Of a DNA stretch of 11,660 nt, positions 1 through 5,007 are shown in pieces. The notes under the pieces were generated by a model, which was not told the origin of the DNA, searched no databases, and was given only the letters and a program-made list of their open reading frames with translations. A program made the translations under genes and the position numbers. The first letter of the stretch is position 1. The number at the start of each line of letters is the position of its first letter. Source of the stretch: an uncultured Lachnospiraceae bacterium (lineage in GTDB: Bacteria > Bacillota > Clostridia > Lachnospirales > Lachnospiraceae); contig CAJTTU010000078.1 of NCBI GenBank assembly GCA_910579325.1, positions 1-11,660 of the forward strand, written 5' to 3'.

Positions 1-114
1 TCCCTTAGCTCTTCTGTTCGCAAGTACTTTTCTTCCGCCTGCAGTACTCATCCTTGATCTAAAACCATGAACTTTAGCTCTCTGTCTTTTCTTAGGCTGA
101 AATGTCATCTTCAT
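1..114 (-). CDS. rpmH: 50S ribosomal protein L34, C-terminus cut by window edge
   Basis: Read on the minus strand from the ATG at 114-112, the 38 visible codons begin MKMTFQPKKRQRAKVHGFRS and continue RMSTAGGRKVLANRRAKG, the nearly invariant L34 sequence. L34 is normally about 44 residues, so some six residues lie beyond the left edge. It is a small, very basic protein of the large ribosomal subunit that binds 23S rRNA. The start is set by a near-perfect Shine-Dalgarno (AAGGAGGTG read on the minus strand, 122-130) seven bases upstream; the internal ATG at 108-106 would be too far from it. rpmH diverging from dnaA across the origin is the standard Firmicute arrangement, and rnpA is expected next, outside the window. 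Identification is certain; only the end is missing. Confidence 0.97.
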   Translation of the reverse strand, partial: MKMTFQPKKRQRAKVHGFRSRMSTAGGRKVLANRRAKG

Positions 115-121
115 CCCACAA

Positions 122-130
122 CACCTCCTT
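122..130 (-). promoter_or_regulatory. rpmH ribosome binding site
   Basis: AAGGAGGTG on the minus strand, seven bases before the ATG at 114. This is close to the full anti-Shine-Dalgarno complement and decides the start codon of rpmH. Confidence 0.9.
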
Positions 131-162
131 ATTCCATCACATTCTTTAGAAACAGCATTATA

Positions 163-191
163 ATTATATTAGAGTTGCATGGTCACGTCAA
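163..191 (-). promoter_or_regulatory. rpmH promoter
   Basis: On the minus strand a -35 TTGACG (191-186) and a perfect -10 TATAAT (168-163) are separated by 17 bases, an excellent sigma-A type promoter. Transcription would start near 156, giving a leader of roughly 40 bases before the rpmH ATG at 114. A second TATAAT at 162-157 has no -35 at a usable distance. Transcription leads away from the origin. Confidence 0.88.
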
Positions 192-291
192 GTTGTTTTT
201 CAAAAGAAATCAAGAAAAAATAAAGGAAAAATCACTTTTTCCACTCTCCGATTCTATTTATCAAACAATTTTCTCATCTTATACACATTTC

Positions 292-333
292 AAAAGTTAT
301 CCACAATTTGTTGATAATTTGTTGATAACTTTT
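292..333. repeat. inverted repeat IR1 carrying DnaA boxes
   Basis: Arms 292-306 and 319-333 match as inverted repeats at 14 of 15 positions (the one mismatch is 302/323). The left arm contains the box at 297-305 (+), the right arm the box-like 320-328 (-), and the 12-nt spacer contains most of a third, 309-317 (-). The boxes in the arms point toward each other. It shares the 13-mer core AAAGTTATCCACA with IR2. Confidence 0.7.
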
Positions 334-414
334 TCTTTTTTCCATACTGTCCTCTTTCTTTTCCTGATTTTTGCCCGCTTTTTTTCTGTGAACAACTGTT
401 TTCCACCGACTTAA

Positions 415-459
415 GATAATGTGGATAACTTTCTATCCACAAAAGTTATCCACATTATC
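415..459. repeat. perfect 18-bp inverted repeat IR2 with central DnaA-like box
   Basis: GATAATGTGGATAACTTT (415-432) is the exact reverse complement of 442-459, with a 9-nt spacer that is itself CTATCCACA, one mismatch from a DnaA box. The left arm holds a perfect box (420-428, -) and the right arm a perfect box (446-454, +) plus the first five bases of the next box (455-463). Box pairing alone would give only 9 bp of symmetry; here it extends to 18. Confidence 0.9.
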
Positions 460-463
460 CACA

Positions 464-646
464 AAAACACTGTGCACATAATCCCAAAAAATTTTTTTCC
501 TGATCCCGAAGCGCTTTCTTCCTTATTATATATTCATATTCCAGCAAACAAACGTCCCCTATGGGCTTTTTCAAACAAAATCGCTTCCAATGACACACTT
601 TTTTTCCATATTTTACCATTTAATTCCACATAACTAAAATTTAGAA
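464..646. other. AT-rich non-coding stretch between box cluster and dnaA promoter
   Basis: I see no gene here. It contains A6T7 (486-498), expected to be bent or flexible, an 8-bp palindrome AAGCGCTT (509-516), and several AT runs. No consensus DnaA box lies in it; near matches such as the TGTGCACAT at 471-479 do not align to a box. It could serve as a second AT-rich flank of the origin, but no DnaA-trio-like series is visible. Confidence 0.5.
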
Positions 647-675
647 TTGAATTAAAGTGCTTTTTGTAGTACAAT
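647..675 (+). promoter_or_regulatory. dnaA promoter
   Basis: A -35 TTGAAT (647-652) and -10 TACAAT (670-675) are separated by 17 bases. Expected transcription start is near 682, leaving a leader of about 120 bases before dnaA. The promoter sits about 180 bp downstream of the nearest perfect DnaA boxes, so DnaA autoregulation, known in many bacteria, would have to act at a distance. Confidence 0.8.
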
Positions 676-681
676 AAACTT

Positions 682-804
682 ATATATGCGTTAAATCCTG
701 CTCTTTGATCCGGAGGGTCTCCAAATAAGGGCAGTCACACAACCATCCGTTGCATAAAAGACCTCTGCCTTTTCTTTGTGATATTTTGACTTGGAGTGAA
801 TACA
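682..804 (+). promoter_or_regulatory. dnaA 5' leader with possible secondary structure
   Basis: About 120 nt of untranslated leader is predicted from the promoter. Visible pairings: GGAG/CTCC hairpin with a 3-nt loop (712-722), a 7-bp stem 728-734 with 765-771 including one G-U, and inside it CAAC/GTTG (740-743 with 749-752). A competing pairing of GAGGGTCT (714-721 region) with AGACCTC (759-765) is also possible. No known riboswitch or leader family is recognised. The pairings may be chance. Confidence 0.3.
793..796 (+). promoter_or_regulatory. dnaA ribosome binding site
   Basis: GGAG eight bases before the ATG at 805. It overlaps the alternative GTG (796-798), which argues against initiation at that GTG. 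Confidence 0.65.
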
Positions 805-2142
805 ATGCTGGAAGCACTGAAAGAAAACTGGAAAAAAATACTGGAATATATGAAGGATGAGCACGAAATCACCAATGTCTCCTATGACACATGGTTAAAA
901 CCCCTCGTTCCTTATTCGATCGAAGAAGACAATATCTACGTCTCTTATCCGGGCGAAAAGCATGGCCTGGAATATATTCAGAAAAAATATACCGTATTTC
1001 TCCAGGTCGCCATCGAACAGATCACGGGAATACACGGATCTGTCGTTTTTTTTCTGCCTGATGAAATCCAGCCGGAAAAAACAAAGCCGAAGATCGACAG
1101 CTCCGTATATCGGGCCTCTAACTTAAATGCCAAATACACCTTCGACACCTTCGTGGTCGGCGCGAATAACCGTATGGCCCACGCCGCCGCCCTGGCCGTA
1201 GCGGAGTCTCCCGGAGAAATATACAACCCGCTGTTTATCTACGGCGACGTAGGATTAGGAAAAACCCACCTGATGCACTCCATCGCCAATTTTATATTAA
1301 AGAACGATTCCTCTAAAAAGATTATGTATGTCACCTCGGAAGTATTCACAAATGAGCTGATCGAGGCGATCCGTAAAAATACGAACACTCAGTTCCGAGA
1401 AAAATACAGAAATAACGATGTTCTACTTATCGACGATATCCAGTTTATTGCCGGAAAGGAAAGCACCCAGGAAGAATTTTTCCATACCTTCAATTCCATG
1501 AAGGATGCGAAAAAACAAATTATTATCTCCTCAGACCGTCCTCCGAAAGAGATCGAGACATTGGAGGAACGGCTTCGCTCCCGGTTCGAGTGGGGTCTGA
1601 CCGCGGATATTCAGCCGCCGGATTACGAGACGAGAATCGCGATCCTGCGGAAAAAGGAAGAACTGGAAAATTTTTTCATCGACGAGGAAGTCATCAAATA
1701 CATAGCGGAAAATATAAAATCCAATATCAGGGAGCTGGAAGGCGCCCTGACGAAGCTGGCTGCTTTTTCCCGCCTTGACAGGAAGGAAATCAATCTGGAT
1801 ATCGCCGTCGAAGTACTCAGAGATTACATCTCCCCCAATCAGATACAGGAAGTTACGCCTGAGCGGATTATCAAAATCACAGCGGAACATTTTAATATCA
1901 ACACGGCGGATCTTTCCTCTTCCAAACGAAGCAGAGACATTGCCTATCCCCGGCAGATTATCATGTTTCTCTGCCGTGATATGATTGACATCCCGCTGCA
2001 GCAGATCGGAAAATATCTTGGCAAAGACCACACTACCGTTATGCACGGCTATGAAAAAATCAAAAAAGAGCTGGATACCAATGAAAACCTCAGAAATACT
2101 CTGGATGTATTAAAGAAGAAAATCAGCACAAACCAGCCTTAG
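805..2142 (+). CDS. dnaA: chromosomal replication initiator protein DnaA
   Basis: DnaA binds TTATNCACA boxes and, in its ATP form, melts the origin and helps load the helicase. From the ATG at 805 it has 445 residues, the usual size. Domain I (about 1-85) starts MLEALKENWKKILEYM and contains the typical YDTWLKPL; a short linker follows. The AAA+ domain has Walker A GDVGLGKTH (147-155), Walker B LLIDDIQF (207-214), sensor 1 IIISSD (239-244) and the arginine-finger region ERLRSRFEWG (255-264). Domain IV carries the DNA-binding signature DHTTVMHGYEKI (408-419). An in-frame GTG at 796 would add three residues but has no ribosome site at the right distance; GGAG at 793-796 is eight bases from the ATG, so 805 is preferred. 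The gene is flanked on both sides by its own binding sites. Confidence 0.98.
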   Translation: MLEALKENWKKILEYMKDEHEITNVSYDTWLKPLVPYSIEEDNIYVSYPGEKHGLEYIQKKYTVFLQVAIEQITGIHGSVVFFLPDEIQPEKTKPKIDSSVYRASNLNAKYTFDTFVVGANNRMAHAAALAVAESPGEIYNPLFIYGDVGLGKTHLMHSIANFILKNDSSKKIMYVTSEVFTNELIEAIRKNTNTQFREKYRNNDVLLIDDIQFIAGKESTQEEFFHTFNSMKDAKKQIIISSDRPPKEIETLEERLRSRFEWGLTADIQPPDYETRIAILRKKEELENFFIDEEVIKYIAENIKSNIRELEGALTKLAAFSRLDRKEINLDIAVEVLRDYISPNQIQEVTPERIIKITAEHFNINTADLSSSKRSRDIAYPRQIIMFLCRDMIDIPLQQIGKYLGKDHTTVMHGYEKIKKELDTNENLRNTLDVLKKKISTNQP

Positions 2143-2208
2143 ATTCATCCACAAAATCAGCTTTTCTGCCTGTGGATAATATGTGTATGAATGTGCATAA
2201 AATTTTCA

Positions 2209-2258
2209 ATGTGGACAACTTTACCGTTATCCATAACTTAAAGTAAGGTTGTCCACAT
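2209..2258. repeat. inverted repeat IR3 in the dnaA-dnaN gap
   Basis: ATGTGGACAACTTTAC (2209-2224) is complementary to 2243-2258 at 15 of 16 positions; the exception (2220/2247) becomes a U-G pair in RNA. The 18-nt spacer contains TTATCCATA (2227-2235) inside the small palindrome GTTATCCATAAC (2226-2237). The arms hold boxes 2210-2218 (-) and 2249-2257 (+). The left arm is 14/16 identical to that of IR2 (417-432 vs 2207-2222). In a dnaA-dnaN transcript it would fold as a long hairpin, but no U-run follows, so it is not a standard terminator. Confidence 0.85.
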
Positions 2259-2303
2259 AGTTATACTTTCCGAAAAAGCTGATATTTACTGGTAAAATCC
2301 TGC

Positions 2304-2357
2304 TTATACACCTATCCACAGCCCCTGCTGTTACTACTGCTGAAAAAATATAATCAT
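2304..2357 (+). other. putative basal unwinding element (boxes, GC cluster, DnaA-trios, AT tract)
   Basis: In order: two box-like sites sharing a base (TTATACACC 2304-2312, CTATCCACA 2312-2320), a GC-rich patch (2321-2324), a run of trinucleotides CTG-CTG-TTA-CTA-CTG-CTG (2325-2342), then AAAAAATATAAT (2343-2354). The opposite strand reads 3'-GAC GAC AAT GAT GAC GAC-5', close to the DnaA-trio consensus 3'-(G/A)A(T/A)-5' described in B. subtilis, where DnaA moves from the boxes onto single strand. Order, polarity and location match that system; the C in third place of four trios is a deviation. Assignment as the melting site is inference. Confidence 0.7.
2349..2354 (+). promoter_or_regulatory. 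possible dnaN promoter -10 element
   Basis: A perfect TATAAT lies 40 bases before the dnaN ATG, but no good -35 is found 16-19 bases upstream. It also coincides with the AT tract of the putative melting site, so it may be origin sequence rather than a promoter. Confidence 0.3.
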
Positions 2358-2374
2358 TCCTTCACTGATCGCCG

Positions 2375-2381
2375 AAAGGAG
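2375..2381 (+). promoter_or_regulatory. dnaN ribosome binding site, unusually far from the start, followed by a DnaA box
   Basis: AAAGGAG ends 13 bases before the dnaN ATG, longer than the usual 5-9. The intervening bases begin with a perfect DnaA box TTATACACA (2382-2390). No in-frame alternative start lies closer. Confidence 0.7.
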
Positions 2382-2394
2382 TTATACACAATCT

Positions 2395-3510
2395 ATGAAA
2401 ATCATATTTCCTAAACCTTCCCTGCTGAACGGAATCAATATCGTACTGAAAGCGGTTTCTTCAAAATCCACAATGCCAATTTTAGAATGTATTTTAATCG
2501 ATGCCAAAGATACGGAAGTAAAACTGACGGCCAATGATATGGAACTTGGTATTGAAACAATCATTGAGGGGAATATTTTAGAAAAGGGAAAAATTGCCAT
2601 AAGCGCAAAGCTTTTTTCTGAGATTATCAGAAAACTTCCGGACAGCGATATTACGATTGAGACAGATGAGAACTTTCTCCTGACTATTTCCTGTGAAAAA
2701 TCCAAATTCCGCATTCCGGGACAGTCAGGGGAAGAATTTTCTTATCTGCCTGATATCGAAAAAGAAAGCTATGTCTGTCTGTCCCAGTTTACGTTAAAGG
2801 AAGTGATAAGACAGACAATTTTTTCCATTTCCGCCAATGATGTTAATAAAATCATGACGGGAGAGCTGTTTGAAATCAATGAGAATACGCTGCGGGTAGT
2901 AGCCCTGGACGGACACAGGATTTCCATCAGAAATGTGGCTTTAAAAGATGTTTATCCTGATCAAAAGGTAATTGTGCCCGGAAAAACACTGAGCGAGGTC
3001 AGTAAAATTCTTCCCGGCGACGTCGATCAGGATGTCTATATCTTCTTTACAAAAAATCATATCTGTTTTGAATTTGATAAGACGATTGTCGTTTCCCGGC
3101 TGATTGAGGGAGAATACTTTAGGGTGAATCAGATGCTGTCTGATAATTATGAGACAAAGGTAAGGATAAATAAAAAAGAACTGCTGGGCAGCCTGGAGCG
3201 TTCCGTTCTTCTGGTGCGGGAGAATGACAATAAGCCTATCGTTTTAAATTTTGAAGATGAAAAGATAGAGATCAGCCTGAATTCTTCCATAGGCTCCATG
3301 CGGGAAGATATGCCGGTGCAGAAGCAGGGGAAAGATCTGATGATCGGATTTAATCCCAGATATGTGATCGATGCTTTGCGGGTGATCGACGATGAGGAGA
3401 TCGACCTGTATATGACCAACGCCAAAGCGCCCTGTTTCATTAAAGATGAAAAGGGGAGTTATATTTATCTGATTCTGCCCGTGAATTTCCTTCCGGCAAA
3501 TTATTCCTGA
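2395..3510 (+). CDS. dnaN: DNA polymerase III beta subunit (sliding clamp)
   Basis: This 371-residue protein is the ring-shaped processivity clamp that tethers polymerase and many repair proteins to DNA; the active form is a dimer. Length and sequence match the family throughout: N-terminal MKIIFPKPSLLNGINIVLKA, the TMPILECILIDA segment of domain 1, and the LDGHRISIRN segment of domain 2. The C-terminal tail KGSYIYLILPVNFLPANYS contains the YLILPV motif typical of clamp C-termini, extended by a few residues. Three repeated clamp folds of about 120 residues each are expected (roughly 1-120, 125-245, 247-371). It follows dnaA after a 252-nt gap full of DnaA boxes, so its expression may respond to DnaA. 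The start is the only ATG with a ribosome site, though the spacing is long. Confidence 0.97.
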   Translation: MKIIFPKPSLLNGINIVLKAVSSKSTMPILECILIDAKDTEVKLTANDMELGIETIIEGNILEKGKIAISAKLFSEIIRKLPDSDITIETDENFLLTISCEKSKFRIPGQSGEEFSYLPDIEKESYVCLSQFTLKEVIRQTIFSISANDVNKIMTGELFEINENTLRVVALDGHRISIRNVALKDVYPDQKVIVPGKTLSEVSKILPGDVDQDVYIFFTKNHICFEFDKTIVVSRLIEGEYFRVNQMLSDNYETKVRINKKELLGSLERSVLLVRENDNKPIVLNFEDEKIEISLNSSIGSMREDMPVQKQGKDLMIGFNPRYVIDALRVIDDEEIDLYMTNAKAPCFIKDEKGSYIYLILPVNFLPANYS

Positions 3511-3519
3511 TCGGGCGAA

Positions 3520-3556
3520 GTCTGTTAGCTCCGGTAAAGACCCGGCATGAACAGAC
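3520..3556 (+). other. stem-loop in the dnaN-yaaA gap
   Basis: GTCTGTT (3520-3526) pairs with AACAGAC (3550-3556). After a symmetric 4/4 internal loop, CCGG (3531-3534) can pair with CCGG (3542-3545), leaving a 7-nt loop. No T-run follows, so it is not an intrinsic terminator. It may be an RNA processing or stability element between the clamp and yaaA-recF messages, or chance. Confidence 0.4.
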
Positions 3557-3636
3557 AGGCCTGAATAGACGCAGACTGACGGAATTTGTTGAAACAGTGA
3601 AATATATGCGGGAATAAAGGAAATGGACTGAAAACA

Positions 3637-3855
3637 ATGGAAGAATTGATTTTAAAAGATGAATTTATCAAACTTGGCCAGGCGTTAAAAGCCTGCGGCC
3701 TGGTGGAATCCGGAGCGGAGTCCAAACAGGTGATTTTGGATGGTCTGGTTACCGTGAACGGCGAAACGCAGTTACAGAGAGGGAAAAAGCTGTATCCTAA
3801 GGATGTGGTTTCTTATCAGGGAAAAAGCATTCGGATAAAAGAACATGATCATTAA
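3637..3855 (+). CDS. yaaA: S4-domain RNA-binding protein, YaaA (RlbA) family
   Basis: This 72-residue protein consists almost entirely of one S4 RNA-binding domain (about residues 13-58), with the typical core LGQALKACGLVESGAESKQV and VNGETQLQRGKKLYPKDVV. Small S4 proteins between dnaN and recF are conserved across Firmicutes; the B. subtilis YaaA product is associated with ribosome assembly, though its exact role is not settled. The only ribosome site (AAAGGA, 3616-3621) is 15 bases from the ATG, rather far; an upstream ATG at 3623 is followed at once by a stop. The last 11 bases overlap recF, so the two are probably translationally coupled. Confidence 0.92.
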   Translation: MEELILKDEFIKLGQALKACGLVESGAESKQVILDGLVTVNGETQLQRGKKLYPKDVVSYQGKSIRIKEHDH

Positions 3856-4930
3856 ATCACTGGATATAAGCGATTACAGAAATTATGACAGAATGTGCCT
3901 TGCGCTCCATGAAGGAACCAATATCTTTTACGGGGATAACGCCCAGGGAAAGACAAATATCCTGGAGGCAATCTATGTATGCAGCACGACAAAATCTCAC
4001 CGGGGCAGCAAGGATAAAGAGGTAATCCGGTTTGAGAAAGAAGAATCTCATCTGAAGATGATTCTGAACCGCAGAGGACTGGATTACCGCATCGACATGC
4101 ATTTAAAGAAAAATAAACCTAAGGGGATCGCGATCAACGGCGTTCCGATCCGGAGAGCCAGCGAGCTTTTGGGAATCGCCCATGTGATTTTTTTCTCGCC
4201 GGAGGATCTGGGAATTATCAAAAACGGTCCTGCGGAGCGTCGGCATTTTATCGATATGGAGCTGTGTCAGCTGAATCCGGTCTATACAAGCCAGCTGTCA
4301 TCTTATAACAAAGTGGTTCTTCAACGGAATAAGCTGTTGAAGGATCTGTCTTACAAGCCGGAGACCATGGATACGCTGCAGATCTGGGATATGCAGATGG
4401 CGCGCTATGGGAGAAGTATTATTCAGGAGCGAAGAAAGTTTGTAGATCAGCTCAATGAAATCATTACGGAGGTGCATGACCGGCTGACCGAAGGAAAAGA
4501 GAAACTATTGATTCGGTATGAACCGAATGTGACGGAAGAAGCCTTTGAATCCGTCCTGGAAACGGGCCGTGAAAGAGATCTGAGACAGAAGTCTACGCTG
4601 AACGGTCCTCACAGGGACGATATCTGTTTTCTGGTAAACGGCATGGATATCAGAAAATTTGGTTCCCAGGGGCAGCAGAGAACGGCGGCGTTGTCTTTAA
4701 AGCTCTCCGAAATCAGATTGGTGGAGGAGGTGGCGAAGGATGAACCGGTGCTTTTGCTGGATGACGTGTTGTCAGAGCTGGACAGCAAACGGCAGAACCA
4801 GCTGTTAAACAGTATATCCCACATTCAGACGCTGATTACCTGTACGGGACTGGATGATTTTGTAAACGACAGGTTTCAGATGGATAAAATCTTTCAGGTG
4901 GAACATGGAACCGTAGCCTGCAAAAATTAG
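3845..4930 (+). CDS. recF: DNA replication and repair protein RecF
   Basis: RecF is an SMC-like ATPase that, with RecO and RecR, helps load RecA at gaps behind stalled forks. The 361-residue product has the Walker A motif GDNAQGKT (30-37), the family motif LNGPHRDD (252-259), the ABC-type signature region SQGQQRT (274-280) and Walker B VLLLDDV (302-308) with D-loop LSELD (309-313). Length is normal for the family (about 360-370). It starts inside the end of yaaA and has no clear ribosome site of its own, which fits coupling to yaaA. In B. subtilis remB (yaaB) follows recF; here no such gene is present and gyrB comes 77 nt later. Confidence 0.97.
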   Translation: MIIKSLDISDYRNYDRMCLALHEGTNIFYGDNAQGKTNILEAIYVCSTTKSHRGSKDKEVIRFEKEESHLKMILNRRGLDYRIDMHLKKNKPKGIAINGVPIRRASELLGIAHVIFFSPEDLGIIKNGPAERRHFIDMELCQLNPVYTSQLSSYNKVVLQRNKLLKDLSYKPETMDTLQIWDMQMARYGRSIIQERRKFVDQLNEIITEVHDRLTEGKEKLLIRYEPNVTEEAFESVLETGRERDLRQKSTLNGPHRDDICFLVNGMDIRKFGSQGQQRTAALSLKLSEIRLVEEVAKDEPVLLLDDVLSELDSKRQNQLLNSISHIQTLITCTGLDDFVNDRFQMDKIFQVEHGTVACKN

Positions 4931-4997
4931 TGTGTTTTGATAACAGGCCAAAGAGCACACTGAACACTAGACTTTCAAATCATAAATTAGCAGAGAC

Positions 4998-5002
4998 GGA
5001 GG
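4998..5002 (+). promoter_or_regulatory. gyrB ribosome binding site
   Basis: GGAGG five bases before the ATG at 5008. It decides the gyrB start against the longer reading from the GTG at 4930, which overlaps the recF stop and lacks a ribosome site. Confidence 0.88.
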
Positions 5003-5007
5003 TATTT

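Larger units (their letters stand above)
279..463. other. oriC: oriC, upstream DnaA-box cluster (rpmH-dnaA side)
   Basis: Nine DnaA boxes or one-mismatch boxes are readable. Exact TTATNCACA: 279-287 (+, TTATACACA), 297-305 (+), 420-428 (-), 446-454 (+), 455-463 (+). One mismatch: 309-317 and 320-328 (both -, TTATCAACA, 11 bp apart), 387-395 (-, TTGTTCACA), 433-441 (+, CTATCCACA). The boxes at 446 and 455 are directly adjacent, with no spacer. DnaA-ATP is known to oligomerise on such arrays. The cluster corresponds in position to the upstream incA/incB half of the B. subtilis bipartite origin. I see no GC-cluster plus trinucleotide element here, so this half is probably the assembly or regulatory half rather than the melting site. 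Confidence 0.9.
2145..2390. other. oriC: oriC, dnaA-dnaN DnaA-box cluster
   Basis: Ten boxes or one-mismatch boxes. Exact TTATNCACA: 2171-2179 (-), 2192-2200 (-, TTATGCACA), 2382-2390 (+, TTATACACA). One mismatch: 2145-2153 (+), 2182-2190 (-), 2210-2218 (-), 2227-2235 (+), 2249-2257 (+), 2304-2312 (+), 2312-2320 (+). The minus-strand boxes at 2171, 2182 and 2192 start 11 and 10 bp apart, about one helical turn. Orientation switches between 2218 and 2227: four minus boxes, then plus boxes up to the putative melting site. This is the position of the B. subtilis incC half, where unwinding occurs. Confidence 0.9.

Noticed and set aside
67..414. Open reading frame of 115 codons on the plus strand across rpmH and the box cluster
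   Set aside because: It runs antisense through rpmH and then through DnaA boxes, has a Phe/Ser/Leu-rich composition typical of AT-rich non-coding DNA, and lacks a ribosome site.
471..479. TGTGCACAT as a further DnaA box
   Set aside because: It does not fit TGTGNATAA in any register without several mismatches.
551..576. CCC/GGG hairpin followed by Ts as a terminator
   Set aside because: The stem is only three or four pairs and there is no gene upstream for it to end.
421..633. Open reading frame of 70 codons over the second box group
   Set aside because: Its codons are mostly DnaA-box repeats and AT-rich spacer, with no ribosome site and no recognisable protein.
1531..2046. 171-codon open frame antisense to dnaA, and a similar 174-codon frame antisense to gyrA at 8508-9032
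   Set aside because: Both are shadows of strongly conserved genes on the other strand and resemble no protein family.
4930..5007. N-terminal extension of gyrB from a GTG at 4930
   Set aside because: It overlaps the recF stop, has no ribosome site, and the extra 26 residues are not found in GyrB; the ATG at 5008 has GGAGG at the right distance.
4931..5007. remB/yaaB gene or a gyrB promoter in the recF-gyrB gap
   Set aside because: The 77-nt gap has no open frame of adequate length, and the best -35/-10 pair (CTGAAC/TAAATT) is too weak to call.
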